A stretch of 64,000 nt of DNA from Marivirga atlantica (GCF_016734805.1 NZ_JAERQG010000004.1:248001-312000), one strand, 5' to 3'; numbered from the stretch's first letter, positions 45,066 through 54,580 are shown. Numbers and translations: made by a program. The notes: generated by a model not told the origin, from the sequence alone.

Positions 45066-45747
45066 TATGAATAATCATTTTTTCTGTGGCCAATTGCAAT
45101 ACTTTTTCCACTTGCTCTTCAAGCGTTAAATAGCTTGAATCAATTTCATATGCATCCTTGGCCTTTCTCAAAGGGTTTTCCTCCCTTTCTGAATCTATTT
45201 TATCTCTTTTTTTGAGATTTTCTTTTATTTCTGGTAGTCCAACTAGCTGATCTTTCTCTAATAACTCCTTCTGCCTTCTGCCCGCACGAACCGTTAAATC
45301 GGCCACCATAAATATCTTTAATTCCGCATCAGGAAAAACGTTGGTTCCAATATCTCTGCCATCCATCACTATGCCCCGTTTTTTACCTAGTTTGCGTTGT
45401 TGATCAACAAGTCTTCTCCTAACTACAGGTAAAGCGCTTATTTCACTAACACGCTGTGTAACCTCCATTTTCCTAATATGCCCCTCAACATTACTGCCGT
45501 TCAAATAAGTTTCACTAAAACCAAGCTTTTCGTTGAATATAAAAGAAATATCGATTTTGTCCAGTGCCTTTTCAACCTCTTTAGGATTTGAGGGATTAAT
45601 ATAATGTTCTATAAAATAGTAAGTAACTGCACGGTACATTGCTCCGCTATCAATATAATTAAACCCGAGCTTGTTTGCGACCATTTTCGCAGTACTACTT
45701 TTACCGCAAGCAGAGAATCCGTCAATGGCAATAATAATCTTTCTCAT
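45058..45747 (-). CDS. cmk: Cytidylate kinase
   Basis: 229 residues. Phosphorylates CMP and dCMP. P-loop IDGFSACGKSSTAKMVA at the N-terminus, then YIDSGAMYRAVTYY, GRDIGTNVFPDAELKIFM and a Lys/Arg-rich lid. Directly downstream of a tiny lipoprotein gene (TAG-T-ATG junction) and overlapping ispH, so the three are translated together. Confidence 0.95.
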   Translation of the reverse strand: MRKIIIAIDGFSACGKSSTAKMVANKLGFNYIDSGAMYRAVTYYFIEHYINPSNPKEVEKALDKIDISFIFNEKLGFSETYLNGSNVEGHIRKMEVTQRVSEISALPVVRRRLVDQQRKLGKKRGIVMDGRDIGTNVFPDAELKIFMVADLTVRAGRRQKELLEKDQLVGLPEIKENLKKRDKIDSEREENPLRKAKDAYEIDSSYLTLEEQVEKVLQLATEKMIIHNE

Positions 45748-45748
45748 A

Positions 45749-45883
45749 CTAGCAATCTTTTATGGGACAAGGGAGTGGCTTCCTTTTTGGAAGGCTCTTT
45801 CTGTTTTTGTGGCCTGCACATGCTCCTAACAGGGTGGCACCTATTAGTAAAATTGATATGTAAAATTTAAACCTCTTAATCAA
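45749..45883 (-). CDS. 44-residue lipoprotein upstream of cmk
   Basis: Frame from TTG (45883) to TAG (45749). The signal is IKRFKFYISILLIGATLLGAC with a clear lipobox LGAC at Cys22; the mature part is about 23 basic residues ending PLPCPIKDC. There is no in-frame ATG; a stop lies shortly upstream, so TTG is the only start. One base separates its stop from the cmk ATG. A basic mature part and Cys-rich end suggest a small envelope lipoprotein of unknown role. Confidence 0.65.
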   Translation of the reverse strand: MIKRFKFYISILLIGATLLGACAGHKNRKSLPKRKPLPCPIKDC

Positions 45884-45926
45884 TGTTAAACAAATTTATC
45901 TGAGCTTTTTAGTTTCAGTAATGCGA

Positions 45927-45934
45927 CAAATATA
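45927..45934 (-). promoter_or_regulatory. Candidate -7 element upstream of the small lipoprotein-cmk-ispH operon
   Basis: Minus strand TATATTTG, exact consensus, 43 nt before the TTG start. A second exact box, TAAATTTG, lies at 45898-45891 and would give a near-leaderless message. Neither has a good -33. Confidence 0.4.
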
Positions 45935-46090
45935 AGGCTTAATAATTAAAAGAAATTGTAAACACTAAATTGTTGACCTCCAAAGTAAGTTATGTTAAAT
46001 CTTTGGCTTTTTTATACTTAAAGACATATAGTGCGAACGAACAAAAGGTCTACTTTTCGGTTAATTAAATAGTTAAAAAGATTAGGAGCT

Positions 46091-46576
46091 ATGAGAAAAG
46101 ATTCAGTAGAATTCAACGGATTATTAGGTGGATTTATCATACTTATAGGCTTAGTAGTTTATTTCTTCATCATGAAGTTGGCAGGATTAGAACATAATCT
46201 AAATCTAAGAGCACTCAACTTACTAATAATGGCCGCAGGTGTTTTTTACGCAGTTAGGAGTATTAAACATAAAAATGATGATTTCGACTACTTAAAAGGA
46301 ATAGGCACAGGATTGGTAGCAGCCGCTAGTTCATCTTTAGTATTTGCTATTCTGGTTTTCATATACCTGCAATTTATCAATCCTGAATTCTTAGAAGCTA
46401 TAATTGAAAAAGAACCGTTTGGACTTTATTTGAATCCCTTTAAAATTGCCTTCATTATAATTATTGAAGGTTTTGGTTCTGGTTTTTTACTTACCTTTGG
46501 TATGATGCAGTGGTACAAAAAAAGAGTACCACAATCATTAGTTGATGCAGATGGAGATAATGATAAAACTAAATAG
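46091..46576 (+). CDS. DUF4199-like membrane protein
   Basis: 161 residues with four predicted helices (about 11-31, 36-52, 67-92, 114-138) and a charged tail. The pattern fits DUF4199, a Bacteroidota membrane family of unknown role. GGAGC six bases before the ATG is a reasonable Shine-Dalgarno site, uncommon in this window. Followed after 2 bp by a small charged protein gene. Confidence 0.7.
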   Translation: MRKDSVEFNGLLGGFIILIGLVVYFFIMKLAGLEHNLNLRALNLLIMAAGVFYAVRSIKHKNDDFDYLKGIGTGLVAAASSSLVFAILVFIYLQFINPEFLEAIIEKEPFGLYLNPFKIAFIIIIEGFGSGFLLTFGMMQWYKKRVPQSLVDADGDNDKTK

Positions 46577-46578
46577 AA

Positions 46579-46851
46579 ATGGATAATCAAACTGGTAGTG
46601 CTGAGGCTTTCTTTAGCAAAGCAGGCAAAAAAATTGATGAATTATTTAAAGAGTTAAAGGAGTCTGATTTCTCAGAAAAGCTTGACCTCAAAAATAGACT
46701 GGAAGAGCTCAAAAAAGACAAGGATAGATTATCGCAACAATTTAATCAGTTTACGAAAGATAATCAGGATACCTTTGATGATATTAGAAATAGTATGGAA
46801 GAATCAATTGAAGATATTAAAAAAGCTTTCAGTAAAAAGAGAAAAGCTTAA
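46579..46851 (+). CDS. Small charged coiled-coil protein
   Basis: 90 residues, very rich in Lys, Glu and Asp, with a predicted long amphipathic helix (about 15-85) and no Cys. No signal peptide. Coupled to the DUF4199 gene by a 2-bp gap and overlapping the stop of the convergent TamA-like gene by 4 bp. Family not recognised. Confidence 0.65.
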   Translation: MDNQTGSAEAFFSKAGKKIDELFKELKESDFSEKLDLKNRLEELKKDKDRLSQQFNQFTKDNQDTFDDIRNSMEESIEDIKKAFSKKRKA

Positions 46852-49286
46852 AAGGGGTATCCTATACCTATATTATAAGTAGGACTATAATTGTTGCCGC
46901 CTGCTAAATTCCATTTATCGGCTGTCCACCTTTCTCCTTCAGGCTGTGCGGGATCATATAGTTTAAAGCCAATATCCAATCGAAGAATCAAGAAGGAGAA
47001 ATCAATTCTCAACCCAGCACCCGTTCCTATTGCTATTTCTTTATAGAAGCGATTAAATTCAAAATTCGCACCTTCTCTTTCTGGTGTTTGATCAAAAACC
47101 CAAATGTTACCTGCATCTACAAACAATGCTCCATCTAAAAAATTAACCAAGTTTCTTCTTACTTCAACGCTTGTTTCGAATATGATCTCTCCAAACTGCT
47201 CGAAATCATAATTTAATTCACCATTATCATCTGTTGCTGCAAAATTCCCAGGGCCTAATCTTCGAGGAGCCCATGCACGAATACTGCTGCTACCTCCTGC
47301 AAAGAAATACTTTTCGTAAGGCAAGGTGTTTTCTGAAATAGCACCATAAGGTTTGGCTGCGCCCATATTTATTCTGAAAGCAAAAGTACTTTCACGCCCA
47401 TAGGGAAAATAGTGCCTAAAGTCCACACTTGATTTTAAAAACTGATAAAATTCCAAATTGGACTTTTCACTAAGCTGTCTTACACCTTTAAAATTGAGTA
47501 AGTTACCTCCTGTTTCAAAGTAGTACTTCAAAAAAGATGCTCGCTCTTTATCAGTACCATAGTTATTAAAATTCTTGGCGATATTGATAAAACTACTTGA
47601 TACAAAAGATGGGCGAAATGTCCTTTCAAGTTGACTACCCCTACTACTTACACTATCGAGTCTTCTTAACTCTTTAGAGAAAGCTTCTGTTAGATCAGAT
47701 TGGATAACGTTTAAATCAGCTACTCTGAGATCATAAATCCAGTCCTTCCTATTCATCCAGGAATAGCCAAAAGAGGCATTAAAATTTGACCTGTCATATT
47801 CAGGCCTGTCAGTATAGTTATAACCTATACCTGTTTTGGTTTTAGGGTTTAGCAAAGCAAAGGTTGATTTGAGCTCATTACCTAATGGGAATAAGAAATG
47901 GGGAAATGTTAAGGTTAAATTTAATCTGGCTTCAGTAGCATAAGCAAAAGCTGTTTGATCAGTAAAGTTAGCCACACCTTCTAAACCGACCCTACCTGAC
48001 AACTCCAAGATTTCAATACCTCCAAAAGGATTTCTATTCTTAAATGAAGCATTATAAAATGGGCCTGGGAAACCATAAGAAACATTTACGTTAAGCCCGA
48101 CTTCATTACTAATCTGATACTGATCCAGAGGACTTGTGAAAATATTGGCAATGAAATTACCTCCTGCCGTGTCGTACTTTACATTCACAAAACGGAACAT
48201 ATCCAGGTTACCAAGCTGCCGCTGTGTGTTGAAAGTACTGTTTAAGCTGTATAATTGATTGGGCCTAATAAAAACCCTCTGATCTAGGATTTTCTTTTTA
48301 TATGCTGGCTTATAGTAATAGTAGTTTATTCGGTTAAAAACTTCTTCATTTCTTTTCCCAGAACCATAGGCGCTATTTACATCAGTTGTAAAATTTACCT
48401 TATCTATTTTAAACTGCTTATGTACACTTTTATTAACAGGCTTATTGATAAGTACCTCTAATTGAAGGTTATTGGTATCTGGCGACTGATAAACGTTAAA
48501 TTCCACAAACTGCCTTGTAAAAGCATAATAGCCATTATTCTTGAGTAGAATTTCTATTCTTTCTCGTTCAGCACTAAGTCCGGCCTGATCATATTTCTGC
48601 CCTTCTGTGAGTATGCTCTCGTTTCTGTTTTCGACAAGCAGCTTTTGAATGGTTGTGTCCTGTCCGGCATTATAAAAGATAGTATCTATAAAATGAGGTG
48701 TACCTTCCTGAACTTTATAGGTAACCAGCACACGTTTTTTATTTAGCCCTTTTAACTCGGTATCATAAGTTACAATGGCATCAAAGTAACCTTTTGACTT
48801 TACAAATAGCTCAATCTGCTCCTGGGTTCTTTGAGATGAAGTGGTATCATAAACCGCTAAGGGTTCACCCCACCTCATTAATAAATTACCTTCATTAATT
48901 TTCTTACTGAGCTTATCCTCCTTTCTGTTAAGCTTTCTTTCTAGCCGTTTGGCCTTTCCGCTTTTGTCATTTTCTCTTGCCTTCTTTATGGCAGCATCTA
49001 ATTCTTCTCTTGTTCTTTCCAGCTCAGCAACTACTGAATCCTGATTATAATTTTTAGAACCTATCTCATAAAAAGCTACATATGGCGAAATTGGTAACAA
49101 AAGGAGTCTACGGTTGGCTTCTTGGGTATAGAAGTCATTTAATCTTTCAGTAGAAATATTTTGATTACCTTTTATTTTCTGCTTAAATAGTACCTTTTCA
49201 TCTCCTTCAAGGTAACGAGTACCCACACAAGAAGATAAAGACACCATTAGAACTAAGAAGGTGATTTTATAAATTTGTTTAACCAA
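46848..49286 (-). CDS. TamA/BamA-family outer-membrane protein (lipoprotein signal)
   Basis: About 812 residues from the TTG at 49286. Lipobox LSSC, then POTRA-like repeats (KGYFDAIVTYDTEL, KVQEGTPHFIDTIFY, LKNNGYYAFTRQFVEF) and a C-terminal 16-strand surface-antigen barrel with GGSSSIRAWAPRRLGPG and a final aromatic PF. Expected to insert or export proteins at the outer membrane. A longer form from ATG 49334 would overlap the divergent methyltransferase gene and spoil the signal peptide, so TTG is chosen. Confidence 0.88.
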   Translation of the reverse strand: MVKQIYKITFLVLMVSLSSCVGTRYLEGDEKVLFKQKIKGNQNISTERLNDFYTQEANRRLLLLPISPYVAFYEIGSKNYNQDSVVAELERTREELDAAIKKARENDKSGKAKRLERKLNRKEDKLSKKINEGNLLMRWGEPLAVYDTTSSQRTQEQIELFVKSKGYFDAIVTYDTELKGLNKKRVLVTYKVQEGTPHFIDTIFYNAGQDTTIQKLLVENRNESILTEGQKYDQAGLSAERERIEILLKNNGYYAFTRQFVEFNVYQSPDTNNLQLEVLINKPVNKSVHKQFKIDKVNFTTDVNSAYGSGKRNEEVFNRINYYYYKPAYKKKILDQRVFIRPNQLYSLNSTFNTQRQLGNLDMFRFVNVKYDTAGGNFIANIFTSPLDQYQISNEVGLNVNVSYGFPGPFYNASFKNRNPFGGIEILELSGRVGLEGVANFTDQTAFAYATEARLNLTLTFPHFLFPLGNELKSTFALLNPKTKTGIGYNYTDRPEYDRSNFNASFGYSWMNRKDWIYDLRVADLNVIQSDLTEAFSKELRRLDSVSSRGSQLERTFRPSFVSSSFINIAKNFNNYGTDKERASFLKYYFETGGNLLNFKGVRQLSEKSNLEFYQFLKSSVDFRHYFPYGRESTFAFRINMGAAKPYGAISENTLPYEKYFFAGGSSSIRAWAPRRLGPGNFAATDDNGELNYDFEQFGEIIFETSVEVRRNLVNFLDGALFVDAGNIWVFDQTPEREGANFEFNRFYKEIAIGTGAGLRIDFSFLILRLDIGFKLYDPAQPEGERWTADKWNLAGGNNYSPTYNIGIGYPF

Positions 49287-49305
49287 TTTTATACTTACAG
49301 AAAAC

Positions 49306-50046
49306 GTGCTTACTAAGAATAATGCAAAGTTCATTAAATCTCTCCAATTAAAGAAATTCAGGCAAAAAGAAGCCTTATTTATAGTTGAAGGAGAGAAAAA
49401 TACCCTTGAGTTGCTAAATTCAGCCTATAAAGTAAAAACAATTCTTGGCAGCGAACAATTTCTGAGCGATAATCATCTGATTATTTCAAAAGCTGGCGCA
49501 GAAACAATTGAGGTTACTGATAAGCAGTTAGCGAGTCTTGGGAGTTTCAAATCCAACGACAAAGCATTAGCAGTAGTGCATATTCCTACTGAACCTACTT
49601 ACGAACGCAGAGGCATCCAACTTGTTTTGGATGATATTCGAGACCCAGGTAATTTAGGTACTATCATCAGGATAGCTGATTGGTATGGCATAAAGAGCAT
49701 TATTTGTTCCGAAACTACTGCGGAGCTTTTTAATCCTAAAACCATTAGTGCTTCCATGGGCTCAATATTTAGGATTAACGTTTTCAGAAGAAATTTAGAA
49801 GGTTTTTTCAAGGAACAAAGTGGCATAGCCGTATATGGCGCTTTACTCAATGGCGATAATATCCATAAGACAAAGTTTGATAAAGAGGCTTATATAGTAA
49901 TTGGAAATGAATCGAACGGCATAAGAGAGACACTTTTATCGTTTATTGAACATCCTATTACCATTCCAAAATTAGGAGGAGCGGAATCATTAAATGCCGC
50001 TATGGCTACGGCTATTATTTGTGATAATATATTCAGAGAGGCTTAA
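49306..50046 (+). CDS. SpoU/TrmH-family RNA 2'-O-methyltransferase
   Basis: 246 residues, GTG start (LTKNNAKFIKSLQLKKFR). N-terminal substrate-binding domain with FIVEGEK, then the knotted SAM domain: LVLDDIRDPGNLGTIIR, IVIGNESNGI and IPKLGGAESLNAAMA. The RNA target is not certain (tRNA or 23S rRNA). An exact -7 box TAAATTTG is at 49270-49277. Confidence 0.93.
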   Translation: MLTKNNAKFIKSLQLKKFRQKEALFIVEGEKNTLELLNSAYKVKTILGSEQFLSDNHLIISKAGAETIEVTDKQLASLGSFKSNDKALAVVHIPTEPTYERRGIQLVLDDIRDPGNLGTIIRIADWYGIKSIICSETTAELFNPKTISASMGSIFRINVFRRNLEGFFKEQSGIAVYGALLNGDNIHKTKFDKEAYIVIGNESNGIRETLLSFIEHPITIPKLGGAESLNAAMATAIICDNIFREA

Positions 50047-50846
50047 AAGAAATCGCTATCAGCCGCTTCTTCAGCCATTTCATTAGCACTGTCTTTGCCT
50101 AAATAATTATCTATGAAATAATGAGCCACGTAAAGCAAAGGTGTTAATAGAATGGCTAAAGCTCCTTTGTATATGTAATTAATAATACCAACTGATAGCA
50201 TTTGTTCTAAAGTCCAATTGCCAAATACGTAGAAAGCTATAAATAGCACTACAAAACTATCAATTAGCTGACTTACTAATGTAGAGCCTGTAGCCCGAAG
50301 CCATATTTTACCTTCTCCTGTATATTTTCTCAGTCTTTGAAAAACCAATACATCTAAAAACTGCCCAATCAAAAAGGCGGTTAAAGATCCTATTATAATA
50401 CCCAAACCTTGCCTAAAAATAGTTTTATAGGCAAAATTGATGTTAAAAGCATTTCCTACATTATCAGTACTATTTACTTCCATCCAGAAATCGGCAGGGC
50501 TTAAAACAGTAACACCATAAATCACCAGAAAAGAATAGGTAATAAAGCCAGCAGTTAAAAAGCTTATCCTTCGTACCCCTTGTTTACCAAAATATTCATT
50601 GATAATGTCTGTTGTAACAAAAACTATAGGCCAGATGATTACTCCAGCAGTGAGGTTAAAATCCAGTATGAAATCTCCAAATAACTCGATCTGAGCAGGT
50701 GCCATTCCTAGTGTTTTTTCAGCTGAGAAAATTTTAACACCCAAAATTTCAGCTAACAAAGCATTGGTCAAGAATATTCCTGAAAGCACTATAAAAAGGT
50801 TTCTCTTTTTCCTTTGGATGATATCCTTTTGTTCCTGTACTTCCAT
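50043..50846 (-). CDS. Queuosine-precursor transporter (YhhQ/QueT-like)
   Basis: 267 residues with about six helices. The family pattern is seen in NALLAEILGVKIFSA, GVIIWPIVFVTTDIINEYFGKQGVRR and TLVSQLIDSFVVLFIAFYVFG. Imports preQ0/preQ1-type bases for tRNA queuosine. Starts 3 bp after the ribonuclease Z stop. Confidence 0.9.
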   Translation of the reverse strand: MEVQEQKDIIQRKKRNLFIVLSGIFLTNALLAEILGVKIFSAEKTLGMAPAQIELFGDFILDFNLTAGVIIWPIVFVTTDIINEYFGKQGVRRISFLTAGFITYSFLVIYGVTVLSPADFWMEVNSTDNVGNAFNINFAYKTIFRQGLGIIIGSLTAFLIGQFLDVLVFQRLRKYTGEGKIWLRATGSTLVSQLIDSFVVLFIAFYVFGNWTLEQMLSVGIINYIYKGALAILLTPLLYVAHYFIDNYLGKDSANEMAEEAADSDFF

Positions 50847-50849
50847 TTT

Positions 50850-51770
50850 TTAATCCTCCACGTAAAAGGTTAATCCTTCCTCACCCAGATATGACTCTTT
50901 AAATTCAGATCTGGCTTCCGCTAAAAGTGGTTCAAGCTCCCTATAGCGATTAGAAAAATGGCCTAAAATTAACCGATGTACATCAGCTTTTTTAGCAATA
51001 GTAGCTGCTTGCTTAACAGTAGTGTGAAATGTTTGCTTAGCTCTATCAATCAGTTCATGTAAAAAAGTGGATTCGTGATAGAGTAAATCCACATCCTTAA
51101 TGAGTGGAATTATTTCTTCATTGTAGATGGTATCAGAACAGAAGGCATAACTTCTGCTTTTTCTTGGAGGTAAGGTGAACTCTGCAATACTGTATTTCAG
51201 CTTTCCATCCTCATCCAATACATCTTCTCCGTTTTTTAAGCTATTGATTTCAGCAATTTTTAAATCTACGCTTTCAATCTTTTCCTTGATGAGTTTTCTC
51301 GGCTTTGGCTTCTCTTTAAATAAAAAACCATTGCACTGTATTTTATGCTTAAGCGGAATGGTGAAGACTGAAACGACCTTATTGTCAAGAATGAGTTCAG
51401 ATTGCTCACTCCGCAGCTCAACAAAATTGAGCGGATAGCTTAGTCGAGTATTCGAATATTTTAGCTGGATAGTAATGATATCAGCCAAACCGATTGGGCC
51501 ATAAACTGTAAGCTCGTGTTTGCGCCCATTAAGATGCATAGTGGAAAGTAAGCCCATAAGGCCAAGAAAATGATCACCATGCAGGTGGCTGATAAAAATA
51601 TGGCTCAAACGATTTTTCTTTACTCCATATCGTTTCATTTGGAGTTGTGCCGATTCTCCACAGTCGATCAAAAACTGGTAGTTTTGAATGCGCACACTCT
51701 GTGAAGTATGATGCCTGCCATGGGCGGGAGCAGCAGAGTTTGAGCCTAATATTTGAACTTCAAAAGGCAA
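50850..51770 (-). CDS. rnz: Ribonuclease Z
   Basis: tRNA 3' endonuclease of the metallo-beta-lactamase fold, 306 residues. Zinc motif SHLHGDHFLGLMGL, the later FCSDTIYNEEI and the LILGHFSNRY with its His/Asp ligands, plus ESTFLHE, are present. Placed 2 bp after the STAS gene and before a queuosine-precursor transporter gene, so two of these three genes serve tRNA maturation. Confidence 0.95.
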   Translation of the reverse strand: MPFEVQILGSNSAAPAHGRHHTSQSVRIQNYQFLIDCGESAQLQMKRYGVKKNRLSHIFISHLHGDHFLGLMGLLSTMHLNGRKHELTVYGPIGLADIITIQLKYSNTRLSYPLNFVELRSEQSELILDNKVVSVFTIPLKHKIQCNGFLFKEKPKPRKLIKEKIESVDLKIAEINSLKNGEDVLDEDGKLKYSIAEFTLPPRKSRSYAFCSDTIYNEEIIPLIKDVDLLYHESTFLHELIDRAKQTFHTTVKQAATIAKKADVHRLILGHFSNRYRELEPLLAEARSEFKESYLGEEGLTFYVED

Positions 51771-51772
51771 GT

Positions 51773-52162
51773 TTAGTCCTCCTCAGAATCCTCTTCTTCA
51801 CTTAAACCTTTCTCCAACTCATGCATAAATACAGACTCAATAGCCTCGTGTGCTGTAGGAAGTATATCCAACACTTTGTCTAACTGAGAAATCTTGATCA
51901 ATTTTTCAGTATGCTCAGATGGAGCAGCAATAATAAAAGTACCGCCTGCTTCACCAAAAACCCTGTTACCTACTAATAAGGCACTTAAACCTGATGAATC
52001 GATATATTTTACTTCAGAAAGGTCAACAATTACATTTGGAACACCTTCCGCCTGCATAGTAATTAAATCTGACTTAAGCTCTGATGAAACTGAAGAGTCT
52101 AACTTCTCTTCTTTTATTTTCAGTAATGAGTATTTTTCGTCTTTATCAATTGAGTATTTCAT
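51773..52162 (-). CDS. STAS-domain protein (anti-sigma-factor antagonist-like)
   Basis: 129 residues. The STAS core has the switch loop KYIDSSGLSALLVGN (D55, S56/S57), where phosphorylation occurs in SpoIIAA relatives. The C-terminal about 20 residues are almost all Glu and Ser, an unusual acidic tail. No partner kinase of the RsbW type is nearby. It precedes rnz by 2 bp. Confidence 0.85.
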   Translation of the reverse strand: MKYSIDKDEKYSLLKIKEEKLDSSVSSELKSDLITMQAEGVPNVIVDLSEVKYIDSSGLSALLVGNRVFGEAGGTFIIAAPSEHTEKLIKISQLDKVLDILPTAHEAIESVFMHELEKGLSEEEDSEED

Positions 52163-52274
52163 GTACGATTGTTTATTTCTATTTATTAAATGGAATCACC
52201 AATGATTCCTTATTATTTATAATTTGAGGTTTCACCGTTATTAGCGTTTGCTAATTTTACCTAACACTTCGTTT

Positions 52275-53210
52275 TTATTTAATGTTTTTGAGAATATTTT
52301 GCTCAATGTTCTCTTGAACATTATCATAGTCTCTTGGAGTAAAATTACTACCCGTTACTTTCTCAAAAAGCTCAATATAGCGGTTTGAAATTTCACTTAC
52401 CTTCTCATCAGTCATTTCAGGTATTTGCTGCCCCTCCTTGCCTTGAAAACCATTCTCTATCAGCCATTCTCTTACGAACTCTTTGCTCAATTGTTTTTGC
52501 TTATTGCCATGCAGCTGGTTTTCCCGATAGGTATCTTTATAAAAAAATCTTGACGAATCAGGGGTATGTATCTCGTCTATCAGATAGATTTCACCATTAT
52601 GCTTGCCAAACTCATATTTGGTATCTACCAAAATCAATCCTTGTTCGGCTGCCATTTCAGTCCCCTTATTAAAAAGCTCAAAAGTGTAATTTTCAAGCTT
52701 CACGTAATCTTCTTCACTCACTAAGCCTTGTGCTAATATTTCTTCTCGCGAAATATCTTCATCGTGCCCTTCATGGGCTTTGGTTGTTGGGGTGATGATA
52801 GGCTGAGGTAGCTTGTCGTTTTCCTTTAAACCTTCCGCCAATGGCACACCACATAACGTTCTTTTTCCTGCTTTATACTCACGCCATGCATGACCGGCCA
52901 GATAACCCCTGATGACCATTTCCACCGGAAAAGGCTCACATTTCAAGCCAATACTCACATTCGGATCAGGGCTGCTCTGCAACCAGTTAGGCACAATATC
53001 TTTTGTTGCCTGCAAATTTCTTAATGCAATCTGATTAAGCACCTGTCCTTTAAATGGAATGGCCCTTGGCAAAACCACATCAAAAGCTGAAAGCCTATCG
53101 GAAGCTACCATCACTAGCTTATCGGCTGTGGTATAAACATCTCTTACTTTCCCTCGATAGAAATGTTGTTGACCAGGTAAATTGAAGTTGGTTTCCTTTA
53201 ATGCTTGCAT
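52275..53210 (-). CDS. purC: SAICAR synthetase
   Basis: Phosphoribosylaminoimidazole-succinocarboxamide synthase, step 8 of purine synthesis. 311 residues, the longer type. Motifs: [53 protein letters not shown] and [14 protein letters not shown]. The ATG at 53210 (MQALKET) is right because an in-frame TTG at 53219 lies within the -7 promoter element. Confidence 0.96.
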   Translation of the reverse strand: MQALKETNFNLPGQQHFYRGKVRDVYTTADKLVMVASDRLSAFDVVLPRAIPFKGQVLNQIALRNLQATKDIVPNWLQSSPDPNVSIGLKCEPFPVEMVIRGYLAGHAWREYKAGKRTLCGVPLAEGLKENDKLPQPIITPTTKAHEGHDEDISREEILAQGLVSEEDYVKLENYTFELFNKGTEMAAEQGLILVDTKYEFGKHNGEIYLIDEIHTPDSSRFFYKDTYRENQLHGNKQKQLSKEFVREWLIENGFQGKEGQQIPEMTDEKVSEISNRYIELFEKVTGSNFTPRDYDNVQENIEQNILKNIK

Positions 53211-53216
53211 AGGCAG

Positions 53217-53224
53217 CAAAAATA
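53217..53224 (-). promoter_or_regulatory. -7 element of purC
   Basis: Minus strand TATTTTTG, exact consensus, 6 nt before the purC ATG. At N19 upstream is TTC, one base from TTG. The geometry equals that of the leader-gene promoter at 5923, so purC mRNA should be almost leaderless. Confidence 0.55.
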
Positions 53225-53343
53225 GGAGATTAAGTTGAGATTGGAAAGGTTGTTTTTTGGAAGTTAGAAGTATGGAAGATGGAAGTTTGAATATTAAGTC
53301 TAATAGCTAAAAGATTGTATATTGTATTAGAAAATCTGAAGAT

Positions 53344-54090
53344 ATGGCAAAGGACAAACCCAGATTAGTCAGACTTACTTCCATACTTACTCATTTGCAA
53401 TCCAAAAAATGGATTACGGCCAATGAAATGGCTGAAAAGCACAGCGTAAGTCTGCGCACCATTTACCGTGATATTAGAACGCTGGAAGCTTCAGGAATTC
53501 CTATCATAGCAGAAGAAGGTCGAGGTTATTCTATTGTTGATGGCTACAGATTGCCACCAGTTTCTTTTACTGAAGATGAAGCCAACGCACTTATCATTGC
53601 TGAAAAGCTTATCAGCAAAAATAAGGACAAGTCATTTTCAGAAAGCCATCAGCAGGCCATCACTAAAATTAAAGCAGTTTTAAAATCTCATCAAAAAGAT
53701 GATGAACCACAAATTGTTGACAGGTTACAAATCCGGAATAATCCGGCAGAAGAAAAAACGAGTAATAACCTGTTAATCCTTCAAAAGAGTATCATCCACA
53801 GGCAAGTGGTGTGTATTCAATATGAAGATGAAAAAGGAATGCCAAGCGAACGCACCATAGAACCCTTTGCCCTGCTTACCACTCATGATAATTGGGTGTT
53901 GATAGCCTACTGCAGAAAAAGGCAAGATTTCCGATACTTTAGACTAGATAGAATAAAGCATTTAGAAATAACTGCGGACACTTTTGAAAAACATGACCTA
54001 ACACTTGATGAATATTTTAAGCAATGCCGTGAAAAATGGCAAAAGCATGCTGACATACCTATGACACCAACCTCAGATACTTTTGCATAA
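53344..54090 (+). CDS. YafY-type HTH-WYL transcriptional regulator
   Basis: 248 residues. N-terminal HTH_11 (ITANEMAEKHSVSLRTIYRD, about 24-43) and C-terminal WYL domain with RQVVCIQYEDEKG, TIEPFALLTTHDNWVLIAYC and FRYFRLDRI. WYL proteins sense small ligands or nucleic acids and regulate nearby genes. The next two genes run in the same direction and are probably co-expressed. Confidence 0.88.
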   Translation: MAKDKPRLVRLTSILTHLQSKKWITANEMAEKHSVSLRTIYRDIRTLEASGIPIIAEEGRGYSIVDGYRLPPVSFTEDEANALIIAEKLISKNKDKSFSESHQQAITKIKAVLKSHQKDDEPQIVDRLQIRNNPAEEKTSNNLLILQKSIIHRQVVCIQYEDEKGMPSERTIEPFALLTTHDNWVLIAYCRKRQDFRYFRLDRIKHLEITADTFEKHDLTLDEYFKQCREKWQKHADIPMTPTSDTFA

Positions 54091-54107
54091 AACAACATGT
54101 AAAAGTT

Positions 54108-54566
54108 ATGCAAAAAGTAAAAATTGATCCTTTCCAAATTATTGGAATCAGTGTAAGAACAACAAACAAAAATGACCTAGCCAGCGAACAGATAGCAGCA
54201 CTCTGGGGTGAGTTTCTCGAAAAGAACCTGATCACACAGATTCCTAATAAAGTAGATGATACTATTTACTCACTTTACACCGAATATGAAGGAGATTATA
54301 CACAGCCCTATACCGCCATTCTGGGCTGCAAAGTGCATTCTCTAGACAACATTCCGGAAGGAATGTTGGGTAAAAGCTTTTCAGGTGGAGATTATGTGAA
54401 AACAACAGCCAAAGGTGATTTAATGAATGGCCTCATAGTAAACCATTGGAATTCTATTTTTGAGATGAACCTGGATAGAAAGTATACAGCCGATTTTGAG
54501 GTCTTTGGTGAAAAAGCTCAGGATAAGAATAATGCAGAAGTTGATTTCTATGTTGCTGTGAAGTGA
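54108..54566 (+). CDS. GyrI-like/effector-binding-domain protein
   Basis: 152 residues; the pattern IDPFQIIGISVRTTN, ALWGEFLEKNLITQIP, IYSLYTEYEGDYTQPYTAIL fits the stand-alone AraC effector-binding/GyrI-like fold. No DNA-binding part. 17 bp after the WYL regulator gene. May bind a small hydrophobic ligand; the ligand is unknown. Confidence 0.8.
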   Translation: MQKVKIDPFQIIGISVRTTNKNDLASEQIAALWGEFLEKNLITQIPNKVDDTIYSLYTEYEGDYTQPYTAILGCKVHSLDNIPEGMLGKSFSGGDYVKTTAKGDLMNGLIVNHWNSIFEMNLDRKYTADFEVFGEKAQDKNNAEVDFYVAVK

Positions 54567-54580
54567 CTGAAGCAAAGTAT

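Noticed and set aside
52192-52209. Hairpin GGAATCA/TGATTCC between purC and the STAS gene
   Set aside because: No T run on either side and only 7 bp; not listed as terminator.
53211-53219. TTG start for purC three codons upstream
   Set aside because: The TTG is part of the TATTTTTG promoter box, so it would lie upstream of the transcript start.
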